Below are positions 35,401 through 47,300 of a DNA stretch of 64,000 nt, piece after piece. The notes below the pieces were generated by a model. The model did no database searches. It was given only the letters and a program-made list of their open reading frames with translations, and was not told the origin of the DNA. Source of the stretch: Pegoplata infirma (taxonomy: Eukaryota > Arthropoda > Insecta > Diptera > Anthomyiidae); the NCBI GenBank assembly GCA_963921195.1, contig OY992538.1, positions 53,248,852 to 53,312,851 on the forward strand, given 5' to 3'. The number at the start of each line of letters is the position of its first letter. Position 1 is the stretch's first letter. The position numbers and the translations under genes were made by a program.

Positions 35401-37635
35401 TTCTTAAAGAAAAAGTCTCAGATTCTGAGACATTTTTCTTAAAGAAAAAGTCTCAGATTCTGAGACATTTTTCTTAAAGAAAAAGTCTCAGATTCTGAGA
35501 CATTTTTCTTAAAGAAAAAGTCTCAGATTCTGAGACATTTTTCTTAAAGAAAAAGTCTCAGATTCTGAGACATTTTTCTTAAAGAAAAAGTCTCAGATTC
35601 TGAGACATTTTTCTAAAAGAAAAAGTCTCAGATTCTGAGACATTTTTCTTAAAGAAAAAGTGTCAGATTCTGAGACATTTTTCTTAAAGAAAAAGTGTCA
35701 GATTCTGAGACATTTTTCTTAAAGAAAAAGTCTCAGAATCTGAGACATTTTTCTTAAAGAAAAAGTCTCAGAATCTGAGACATTTTTCTTAAAGAAAAAG
35801 TCTCAGATTCTGAGACATTTTTCTTAAAGAAAAAGTCTCAGATTCTGAGACATTTTTCTTAAAGAAAAAGTCTCAGATTCTGAGACATTTTTCTTAAAGA
35901 AAAAGTCTCAGATTCTAAGACATTTTTCTGAAAGAAAAAGTCTCAGATTCTGAGACATTTTTCTTAAAGAAAAAGTCTCAGATTCTGAGACATTTTTCTT
36001 ATAGAAAAAGTCTCAGATTCTGAGACATTTTTCTTATAGAAAAAGTCTCAGATTCTGAGACATTTTTCTTATAGAAAAAGTCTCAGATTCTGAGACATTT
36101 TTCTTATAGAAAAAGTCTCAGATTCTGAGACATTTTTCTTATAGAAAAATTCTCACAATCTGAGACATTTTTCTTATAGAAAAATTCTCACAATCTGAGA
36201 CATTTTTCTTATAGAAAAAGTCTCAGATTCTGAGACATTTTTCTTATAGAAAAAGTCTCAGATTCTGAGACATTTTTCTTATAGAAAAATTCTCACAATC
36301 TGAGACATTTTTCTTATAGAAAAATTCTCACAATCTGAGACATTTTTCTTATAGAAAAAGTCTCAGATTCTGAGACATTTTTCTTATAGAAAAATTCTCA
36401 CAATCTGAGACATTTTTCTTATAGAAAAAGTCTCACAATCTGAAACATTTTTCTTATAGAAAAAGTCTCACAATCTGAGACATTTTTCTTATAGAAAAAG
36501 TCTCACAATCTGAGACATTTTTCTTATAGAAAAAGTCTCACAATTTGAGACATTTTTCTTATAGAAAAAGTCTCACAATCTGAGACATTTTTCTTATAGA
36601 AAAAGTCTCACAATCTGAGAAATTTTTCTTATAGAAAAAGTCTCACAATCTGAGACATTTTTCTTATAGAAAAAGTCTCACAATCTGAGACATTTTTCTT
36701 ATAGAAAAAGTCTCACAATCTGAGACATTTTTCTTATAGAAAAAGTCTCACAATCTGAGAAATTTTTCTTATAGAAAAAGTCTCACAATCTGAGACATTT
36801 TTCTTATAGAAAAAGTCTCAGATTCTGAGACATTTTTCTTATAGAAAAAGTCTCAGATTCTGAGACATTTTTCTTATAGAAAAAGTCTCACAATCTGACA
36901 CATTTTTCTTATAGAAAAAGTCTCACAATCTGAGACATTTTTCTTATAGAAAAAGTCTCACAATCTGACACATTTTTCTTATAGAAAAAGTCTTACAATC
37001 TGACACATTTTTCTTATAGAAAAAGTCTCACAATCTGACACATTTTTCTTATAGAAAAAGTCTCACAATCTGACACATTTTTCTTATAGAAAAAGTCTCA
37101 CAATCTGAGACATTTTTCTTATAGAAAAAGTCTTAGATTCGTAACATTTTTCTTATAGAAAAGACTTAGATTCTGAGACATTTTTCCTATAGAAAATGTC
37201 TCAGATTCTGAGATATTTTTCTTATAGAAAAAGTCTCAGATTCTGAGATATTTTTCTTATAGAAAAGTCTCAGATTCTGAGACATTTTTCTTAAAGAAAA
37301 AGTTAGATTCTCAGACATGTTTCTTATAGAAAAAGTCTCAGATTCTGAGACATTTTTCTTAGAGAAAAAGTCTAAGATTCTAAGACATTTTTCCTATAGA
37401 AAAAGTCTCAGATTCGGAGACATTTTTCTTGTAGAAAAAGTGTCAAGATTCTGAGACATTTAGAAAAAGTCTCAGATTCTGTAACATTTTTCTTATAGAA
37501 AAAGTGTCAGATTCTGAGACATTTTTCTTATAGAAAAAGTCTTACAATCTGAGAAATTTTTCCTATAGAAAAAGTTACACAATTTTTCTTACAGAAAAAT
37601 GTCTCAGATTCTTAGACCTTTTTCATGTAGTCTGA
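26468..37635. repeat. 35-bp palindromic satellite, right part
   Basis: Continuation of the array after the MITE, in the same orientation. Mixed A and B units to about 33960, a B block from about 33960, type-b modules from about 34600 to 36000, then A/B mixtures. The last ~500 bp (37100-37635) contain clearly decayed and truncated units, as expected at an array edge. Higher-order duplications are visible: 26701 onward repeats at 28731 onward (2030 bp = 58 units, then 1995 = 57 units after a one-unit loss). Confidence 0.97.
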
Positions 37636-37822
37636 GGTAAAAATTGAGGGATGTCTTAAGTTTTCCTCCAAATGATTTTCTGGCAGTATGGCCGATTATA
37701 TTGTTTTCGGGACATGATTTCTGCCAACTAGAGTTTTTTTTTCATAATACGAAAAAGATGCAATCTTTTATTAAAAAAAACATTTATTTTACAACCAACT
37801 ACAACACATTTACAAAAAAATA
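37636..37822 (-). other. BBS9: BBS9 3' flank with poly(A) signals
   Basis: On the minus strand AATAAA lies at 37783-37788 and again at 37767-37772, 35-55 nt after the stop. The satellite edge is only about 190 bp past the stop codon. Confidence 0.6.
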
Positions 37823-38383
37823 TTACCACCATATTCCCAAATCACTAAATAATTCATCCGATGATGGTAATTTAAAATCTTCATTTAACCATTCCGATTC
37901 CTCTTTATCGGTTTTATCCTTACAACCGTATTCCTTTTTATAACCCATTTTACGTAAATCTTCTTCATCATCTTCGGCCTCTTCTTCATCATCATCTTCA
38001 ACAGCTTCTAAGGTACTTGGTTTCTGATAAGGTTTTAAACGTTTCACAGCACCTGCTGTTGATTTCATAGGTTTAACATTGAGTATTTCATGCCAATTTT
38101 CTGGTGGTACTTCCGCAGGTATATTCTCCACTTGAGCCTTTGAGAGTTTAGGTAATTCGATATGTTCTTCCCTCATGCTCTCAATTTTTAAGCCATTTGT
38201 AGCTAAACGTATTATGCGATCAAAAAAGGTGGCAAAATGTTTTCGAAATCTTGTATAGTCAAATAGATCGAAGCTAGTATTGGCATCCATCATATTATTT
38301 TGATTGGAAGAATTTTTGGAACGATTAAGCGGGCCATAGTGATGTAACATATCAATGCCTGGTGACATAGATTCTTCCCAACT
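37823..38383 (-). CDS. BBS9: BBS9 exon 9, acidic C-terminal extension
   Basis: 561 nt including the stop; residues 776-961. Acceptor ATTTTCCAG then SWEESMSPGIDML. The open frame extends upstream of this acceptor, but a start inside the intron is not needed. Contains a Glu/Asp run (EDDDEEEAEDDEED) and ends EDFKLPSSDELFSDLGIWW. I do not see a human counterpart for roughly the last 150 residues. Confidence 0.88.
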   Translation of the reverse strand, partial: SWEESMSPGIDMLHHYGPLNRSKNSSNQNNMMDANTSFDLFDYTRFRKHFATFFDRIIRLATNGLKIESMREEHIELPKLSKAQVENIPAEVPPENWHEILNVKPMKSTAGAVKRLKPYQKPSTLEAVEDDDEEEAEDDEEDLRKMGYKKEYGCKDKTDKEESEWLNEDFKLPSSDELFSDLGIWW

Positions 38384-41300
38384 CTGGAAAATTAATGTAA
38401 AAATATTTAAATTAAACTGGCCAATGAAAATAACCAATTATGATTTGTGGTAAGTTGAAATGAGTTTTTGCAGAGAGTAATATAGAGGCGAAGGAGCCAA
38501 AAAACAACTTGTATTTGTTGTCAAAGTACGACTTGTAAGCATGTATTGCGTGGTGAATTCACATCGACAAACGTACGTGTGAGATATTAGAGAGAGATAG
38601 TAATAATGTTTTTTCTCTCACCTTTGCCTCTATATTTTGCTTTCAGTAAAAAAAGTGTAGTTAACCCCCAAAACAACTACATTATTTACAATATATTTTG
38701 AACTAAGCTTTATTTTTTACTTACCAACTCTGTCCAATCTTCCGAGGGTGTGGATAAAACTGATGACACCACTCTTACTATCTTCTCCTCTATGTTTAAG
38801 GTGGATATTATAAATTTGGTCAATACTAAAGCACAGGATAAATCACAACGTTGCCTGAAATTACGATTTTTCGTTAAGAAAAAATTAAATTCTAATAAAA
38901 TCGTTAAAAAAAATACCGTAATTCATCTTTACGCATTTCCATTAATTTATCACCCTCCGATATTAAATGATCATAATTCTCTTCGATTTGCATGACTAAT
39001 GATTCCTTGGGTTCATCATCAGATTTCTCTTGTAATTTACGTTGTAAATCTTTAAATTTTTGCCATAACTCATCTAATTCTAGCTGTAAAAATAGAAAAC
39101 AAAATATACACTTAGAAAATTATTGTAGTTACTACATGACGATGGTTTGTGTAGTAAGTATACTTACTACTATAGTAGTTGTTGTTTTCAACTACAATTT
39201 CAGTTGTTTTTGTATGAAAAATATCAAACAATTATTTTGTAGTTGTTTTAAAAAAATAAATACAAAAAATTACTACAATGTAATAACAGTTGTTTTATGT
39301 AGTTGTTTTTAGTTTATAAAAAAAAATATTTTTCCATAAATGTTTAGAAAAACGGATTTATTGAACGAGTTGAAAGAGTGGGATGCAGCAGAAACTATTA
39401 CCAAATAAGTAATACCTAAATTAATTTAATTACAATTTATAATATGTAATATTTTTTTTTTAACAATTTTACCGTTTTAGAAGATTTTTTTTGTTAATAA
39501 AAAAAATTTATACAATTTGAGATACAGTAAAAACAGCTGTAATATGAAGTTGTTTTTACCGTTTTCTGTAGTTGTTGTACAATAGTTAAAAACAACAACA
39601 TTTTTTGGTCAAAAAAAAAAACAACAAATGTTTTAACTGTCTTTTGTAGTGGAATCTGTTAGTGTAAATTAAAAAAAAAATGTAAAACTTCCAACCTACC
39701 GTTTGTTTTCTGATATTCTCCTGAGTCTCATGATGCACATCTATTCTATGGAGTATGGGCTGAGCTGGTATAAATGGTGTGGAGATGATATTTTCAATTT
39801 TGTTCGGTTGTTGCTTTTGAATTTTGGAGTTTACATCTTTTTCCGCTGATTTCATAATTAAACGTTCCAGAATCAATGGAAATGTTTCCAAATTATCAGA
39901 TTGAAGTCTGAAATTAAAAGAAAGATAATTTAAGTGTCAAATCTTCGAGAAACTTTGAAAATTATATAAATTTGGGATCAACGATAGTTTTGGGTCAACA
40001 ACTTTTTTTTTTTTTATAAAATACTAGATGACCTACCGAATGGGTCCAAGTTTTTTAACAAACTTAGATACAAGCAAGTAAGAAAATTTTATTTTATTTA
40101 TTTGAGTGAAATAGGCTTCTATTTCTAGCCACTAAACCGCTTTAACTGAATATCGGGTAAAATTTTTATTTGAGGCCTAAGTCCAAAAATGATCCGATTA
40201 TAAACAAAACACACACAAACAAAATTCTAATAAAATTTTTTAAATTTTTATGATTTTTTTTTTTTTCGTTGAACAAACACTTAGGGGATGCCCCTATTAA
40301 TGCAGTGCATTGTGTTGATATCAGGAAAATAGGTTATGAGGAGGAGGAAAGAGGGAGTAGTGTTTGTGGATATTTGACTTGAATTTATCTACATTGAAGA
40401 TTATTCCACATACGGCTAGTTCGACTGATGAACGAACCTTCTCTGTAATGCGCTGTGTTATCCCTGCCCATATATGGGAGTTGTATTCCATCTTCGGTCG
40501 GATGTAGGTGGTATAAAAAGTAAGGAGATCTGATGAGGTGAAGTACTTCTTACACCGGTTTAAAAAACCGAGACACTTGAATGCTTCTTTCGACACTTGA
40601 AAAATATGCTTATTCCAACGGACATCACACTGAATTTTCATGCCCGGAACATCAAGAGTGTCAGATTCCTCGATACTTATACCACCCATATGTACAGATG
40701 ACACTGTTGATTCCACATTCCTGTGGGTCAACATACAACACATCCGTTTCAACACATCCGTTTTTCTAAAAATTTCTAGAAAATTATAAATTTTTTTATA
40801 GACTAAAAACAACTACATAAAACAACTGTTACTACAATGTAGTAATTTTTTGTATTTATTTTTTAAAACGACTACAAAATACAGTTGTTTGAGATTTTTC
40901 ACCCAAAAACAACTGAAGTTGTAGTTAAAAACAACAACTACTACTTACTACACAAATGACCAGCATGTAGTAACTGCAATAATTTTCTAAGTGTACTGTC
41001 GATCGTTTAAAAGTAAGTTAGCCTCCAGATACCTAACAAGATGGCAATTTACCATACTCTCCATTACCTTCGAGAGCGCTGAGCATATTACGATTGGGCG
41101 GTAATTATCAGGGTTATTAGCAGCACCCTTTTTAGGGATTGGCTGCACATTGGCAACCTTCCAACATAATGGAAAGATTACCTTACGGAAGGACAAGATA
41201 AAAAGGTTAGCCAGTGGACGTGCTAACGTCGAAGCACACTGCTTCAGCACCAGTGCTGGTATACCATCCGGTCCCGGTGGCTTATTTATGTTAAGATCTG

Positions 41301-44300
41301 CAAGAACCCTTTTAACTGCACGAGCTCGGAAAAATATCTTGGGCATAGTATGAGATACCCTTTCGATTTCGGGCAGTGGTTGATTGCTTTCCGGCAAGAA
41401 AGAATTTCTTGCAAAAAAGGCCAGCCAACAGGTTAGCTCTATCAACCGGTTCTGTGAACACTTGGTCATCTTTTAAAAGAGTCGGGATAGAAGAACTAGA
41501 ATTTTCCTTGACTCTTTTAACAAACGACCAAAAGCTCTTACTGCCCCGAGGAGCCGAAAGAACTTTAGCACGAAGTCGTTGTTCGTAATGAAGCTTTTCA
41601 CGACTACACCCAAAAAAAAAAAACGTGGGTATTCAATACTAAAAATATAACTAATTTTAGTCCAAAAGGACCTAGTGCAGAAATTGGTAACCAATACTAA
41701 AATTTTTAACTAATATTAGTCAAAAACAGTAAAAATTACTAATTTTAGTACTTTAAAGATACTAAAATTAGTAACTAATTAGTAGATTTTTGTACAATAT
41801 CACTTACTAAACCTTTTACTGTAGAATTATTTTGAGTGTAAGTACTCTAGAACACTCAGATCTTGCCTGTTTGCTTAGCATATCAGTATTAGCGTTTTTA
41901 TTATCACGTCAATTTCTGAATGCTTCCTCCCTGGATCTGACTGCATTCCTGCAAGTCTGGTTAAACCAACATTTACCTCTTGGTTTAGCCGAAATGAGCT
42001 TCGATGGAATGAATGACTTCATTCCAAGCACAATAACATTTTCGACCATTTTCGCCGCGGCGTCGACGTTGCCGTCAAGGAAACAGAGTTTCCAGTTATA
42101 ACGCCGCAGAGTTTCACTCACAATCACGTGAGTAAATTTAACACAACTCACAAGTTTCACGAACTTTGTGAAACTTTTATTTATAAAAAAAATTAAAATT
42201 TCAAAAATCTACCAAAATTTTTAACAAAATTTAAAGTTTAGCCAAATTTTACAATTTTGAAGAGAAGAGAAATTAAATCAAGCAAACTCACGCAAAAAAA
42301 AATGACTCACGCACACTCACTCACGCAATTTTTTTCACCACTCACACTCACTTACAACCACGTGAGTAAAATTGAGTTCAGTCACACACATATTTTCGGT
42401 CATAGTTCGCATTAGCGTTATAGGGATTAGGGCAGAATTCATTTCGGTCATAATCCCCATTACGGAAATGGGGATTATGTCATGTAACCTCAGAGTTGTC
42501 TTTCGAAAGTTAGCGTGCTTTCAACAGATATCGCTACATCATCTTAAAATCAATTACATGACAGTGAAGAACATTTTCGAACAACGTCATTAGAAAAAAA
42601 GTCCGTCCAAGAAAAAGATGGAAAGACTATGTTAAAGCAGATTTGAAAGTAATCAAAGCCCGAGTAAAAATGTGAAGGATCCGTACTGATCCGAAAAATG
42701 GATCGATAAGATTACATCAGTTTTATTCAGACGGATACAATTTCATACGAAAACTGGGTTTATCTAATTTAATAAACAAATTATTCGGGTGAAATTGTAT
42801 CCGTCCTATTAAAACTGATCTAATCTTAGCGATCCATTTTTCGGATCAGTACTGATCTTACTCGGATCAATATTGATCTTTCAAATCTTGAATCAGATGG
42901 GACATATAAGAATATATATAAACATTTTTACTCGGGAGTTGAAAACAAAAGACCATTGTCATAGACTACTGGAGAACAAAAGTTGCAGAAGTATTGGTCC
43001 ATAAAGGACTGTAATTGCCGAGAATAATAATATAATTTGTGGAGGCAGGTTCAATGATTTCTTCTTATGACAGCAGTTTTTGATAAATAATCCGTTCAAA
43101 TATGAGTCTATCAGACATTTCGTTAAATTTAAAAGAGACTAATTGTAAGACAAAATGAAAGGACAGTTTTCGAATTTTTTCCCTTAAAACTGTAGTCAAA
43201 AGCTTTCAGAACTTACAAAGTTTAGAAAGTATGAACAAAGGGAAACTAATATGGGTACCAGATCACATACGTATTCAAGGGAACGGGAGAGCGGACGAGC
43301 TCGCGAATCAAGGTGCTGATAGTATTGGTATTTCTGAACATATCGATCCACCAATCCAGCACTTCAGATCACTCACTACGCGATAACCTAAATACCGCAA
43401 TGTCGAACAGAAAGTGGAGAGCTAAAGTGAAACAAGTACGATCAGTAGAAGATTATAGTCATGCTACAATCTGATGAAAACAAACTACTTACTCTCAGTT
43501 ATTAGATGGAACTGCCGTATATTCACTGGAGTGATAACCGGGCACTGTCTTATATGTTATTATAGAAGGAAAATGGGACTTATGTATATTCGATGCCAGC
43601 TGTGAGAGATGCATTGCACCTAGCAGCGAGTAAACGGTCAAACAAATTCTTTGCCACTGTTCTGCCCTGGCCAGAACCGGCCTGCATATGAGGCAGATAT
43701 GCCTTCGAGAACTTGAAAACGGTTACGAAAGTCGACTTAAGGCAAATAATACAATTTGCGATGAGGACTAATGCGTTCTACCAGTATCGCTAAGGAATTA
43801 TAATAATTTCGCTATTAATTAATTTTACATTCCAAAAATAAAAAAAATTACATTCAGAAACGTATTTGACTTTGTAGAGGGATCGTAGCAAAAGTTGGGT
43901 CTAGAAATTATGCGTATTAACATTTGAAGTACATAAAACCACTTACCTTATACGATTTGAATTTTTTGCTGCTACAATTGTTATAATTTCCTCCTGACTC
44001 TCATCGACTGTTGTTAGCAAAACTAAACCCAACGCTTGTATATCTGATTCCCAACTTACAAATTCCGGAAAGAAATCGGTCAGTTTAAAATGTTCTTCTT
44101 TTGTATTGATGGTAAAAGTTAGTTTAATAGCCGCAGCCTTTTGCGGTTGCTTCGATTTGAAAAACATACTCAACGGTAAATATGCCGATTGTTGTATAAC
44201 TCGTGGTATACCTCTAACGGTGATAAATGATATTATAGCCTCTACACGACAAGTGGGCAAATGTAGCAAATCGCCTATATAAAAATCTAAATCCATTTGT

Positions 44301-47300
44301 TCTTTAGTCCCTGCTTTAATGTCGGTAAAAGTCAGAGAATCTTGTGAACACTTAATGCCTTCGGGAAGATTAAAAACCACTTGTAATTCGGAAAGATCTA
44401 ATTTCGTATGCCATTTTAGAAGACCCGAACATACGGGTAGTTCTTTTAATGCCACATTAGCTGGTATATCCAGAAGAATAGTGTCGGTATCATCTTTTAT
44501 GGTTGGATCTATTGAAAATTTAATAATAACATCTTCATAAGCTTTCTGATTTATAACAGCCATATCTTGAATATCGGTAGCTTCTTTTATTTCTTGTTCC
44601 AATTGCATAAATTCATCAAAGGCTTGTTGAAATGTCAGCTCTTGCATATTTATGGGTGGTACTTGAAAAATATATGGATCTGAACCTAAGTAACCTATGC
44701 GTAATTTACCAGTAGGTCCTAATGTTACTATGGCACCTGGTAAACCCATTAAATTCGATCTTTGTATAGCTATTGGTGATTCATGTTTAAATTGGGCGGC
44801 CCATACTATGCTGGCATTTTCATATATAAACACTTTAGAGGATTCTGATACGATTATCGTTATTAAACGTGCTGAGGGTTCTGTAATAAAAGATAATGGA
44901 TTTTTTTAGAAATCGGAAACATCATTTAAGTATATTAATACTTACCCCAATATAAACCTACTACAAAAGAATGAAAACATTTTGGTGCATAATCTAGTTT
45001 TAATATAAATTCCACTTTCCCAGTATCCGTTAGGCACATAAAATTACGTTCACCCAGTATCATTATTGAAGCATAATCTCTGAAAAAAAGTGAGTGCTAG
45101 TTACTTAAAGGTGTCATAGAAATTTCAGACATGTTGCGAGGTTTCAGACTTGTTGCAAGAAACATACGTACCCTCTAGATTGTACAACATTTATATCCAA
45201 TATACCTTCGCCTAAACATACCGACCATATGGGTTGATATTGTGATTTGTTTATGGAAGAATGAGAAAGATCTTGGTATCTAAAAATACAATAATATTTA
45301 AAAAATTGTTAAAAGAATGTTTTGCAAAAACAACCAAATAATTAGTGTCCGACCGAACAGTTCGCCCAAAAAACGGTATTGGCCAAAAATTAATATTTGC
45401 AAGCATTTTAAACAGATTTTTCTGATGGCCGTTTGTTTGTTCATGCGATAGATGACTGTTATGACTTTCAAATTTAATGGCGAGGACGAAGATAAGCACC
45501 AATTTAGATGTTCGGTAACCGAACGTTCGGCCAAATTGAAAAAAGTTCGGTTACCGAACTTCGAAATTATAGCTTAACTTCGTACTCGTTCTTAAATTTT
45601 ACACTCACCCCCCTATTCTAGAAAAAATTGTCATTATAACAATTTGTTATAGAATTTTGTATTTTGATTTCTCGCGATATTAATAATTTTTATTGATTAA
45701 AAAAATGTGTAAATACATACATAAATACAATTTGGCAAAGCCTTTGTCATGAAAAATGTTTTGCAAAATTCGCTAATTGTGAAGATACTTACATAGAAAA
45801 TTTGCCTTGTTATAGTTTTGTCATTTATTATAGATGACAATTTTCTTAGAATAGGGGGGTCAGAATCGTCTTCCATCGCCTCAACAATTCTACCCCATAT
45901 AAAAAAAGTTGTTAAAAGTACTTCCAAATACCAAATTTTTGATTAAATGACGTTTTTTGGCCGAACTGTTCGGTCGGACACTACAAATAATGCATCTTAG
46001 CCTGGTAAACAATGCAATGATCTGGTAATCTTCGAGCCAGGTTCAATCCAAGCTCTTCCAAATAAACTTCAAAGCCCACTTGTTTGTGCAGCCTCGATCC
46101 ATCTGTGTAAAAATTTATGATGGTTCCACTAGTCGGAATGCCTCTCATCCAACACTCCCTGGATGGTATCATAGTGGTAAAGTGGCGCTCAAAAAGGCTC
46201 ATAGAGGGAGCACAGTTCACATTTTTTGGTATTGTTATCTTCTTCCTCCATTGCAGTGTGCTATTAAGTCGAATTGCAGGTGAAGTAGGATTTCTAATGC
46301 AGCCGTTGGTGTTGTACGAAGAGCACGAGTGATGCACATCGACGCAATTTTCTGAACCTTCGTGCTAAAGAGACAGTTCCCTTTTGTCTCTAAAGTAGGT
46401 CACCAGACAATGATTCCATACAGCAGAATTGGACGCACCACTGCTATATAAATCCAATAAACGACTTTAGCACAAAACCCTATCGTTTTTCAATGGCCAT
46501 TTTTCAGGAATATAAATCAATCGTTGCTTTTTTCAACCCGTTTCTCAATATTACGCCAGAAATTCAACTTCCTATTTAGAAATACTCCAAGATACTTGGC
46601 TCCATCTGAGAAGGCGATTTTAGTGCCGTCCAGAGAAATATTATCAAATTTAGGAATCTTATTTTCCCTTGTAAACAAAATATGCTCTGATTTACTTGGA
46701 TTTACTTCCAGACTACAGCCTCTTGGCCATTTATTTAGATCTTTCAGAGAACCCTGAAGAATTTCCCCAAATGATGACAGATGCTTTCCCTTTACCGCTA
46801 TCGCGACATCGTCAGCATATGCGACAACATGACAACCACGTGCTTTTAGAGAGAGCAGTATTGAATTCAGTACCAGGTTCCAAAGAAGCGGTGAAAGAAC
46901 ACTTCCCTCTATTGACAAATCTAGATATGACGGACGCTCCAAATTCACACGTTATACGTCTATTGGCAAGTTGATCTTCCACCATTAAAACATTCCCACG
47001 CTTTACTCCCAGACCAAGCAATGCCACAAGTAACGAGTCTGGGATGACATTAGTGAAAGCCTCCTCTATATTATAAAAGGCCACCATAGTGTACTCTCTT
47101 ACCGAAAGCGATCTCTTGATGTTACCAACAGCAGTTTCCGTTGATATACTCTTACTGTATGCATGTTGCCCGACACATGTACCAAGTGTCGAAGGCGATC
47201 ATTCGAACACAGATCTAAAGATATTTTTATGACCTTGCATCCGGATAAATACGTTGTAAAGGTGTTTGCACCACTCGGTAAATCCGACCACCTTACCATC

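Larger units (their letters stand above)
40290..42111 (-). mobile_element. Jockey-clade retrotransposon, 5'-truncated and internally deleted
   Basis: Minus strand, 5' to 3'. 42111-41839 encodes an endonuclease-RT linker (KPRGKCWFNQTCRNAVRSRE); 41590-40994 carries SKSFWSFVKRVKENSSSSIP, NKPPGPDGIPALVLK and PIPKKGAANNPDNYRPI (RT motifs); 40760-40321 gives a jockey-like C-terminus (YIRPKMEYNSHIWAG). The catalytic YADD part of RT is missing, and a half MITE sits exactly at the missing piece. A TA MITE (41606-41838) splits the 5' part. Not functional. Confidence 0.8.

Noticed and set aside
19003..37635. CRISPR-like regular repeat
   Set aside because: Period 35 with palindromic parts looks similar, but there are no variable spacers; units are joined directly and the context is a fly genome.
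19003..37635. Heat-shock elements in the satellite (TTC...GAA)
   Set aside because: TTC and GAA are 5 nt apart in TTCTTATAGAA; heat-shock elements need 2-nt spacing between inverted GAA units.
43943..44833. BBS9 fragment as a stand-alone gene
   Set aside because: Frame continues upstream to an acceptor at 44881 and downstream into a GTAAGT donor; it is exon 5 of BBS9.
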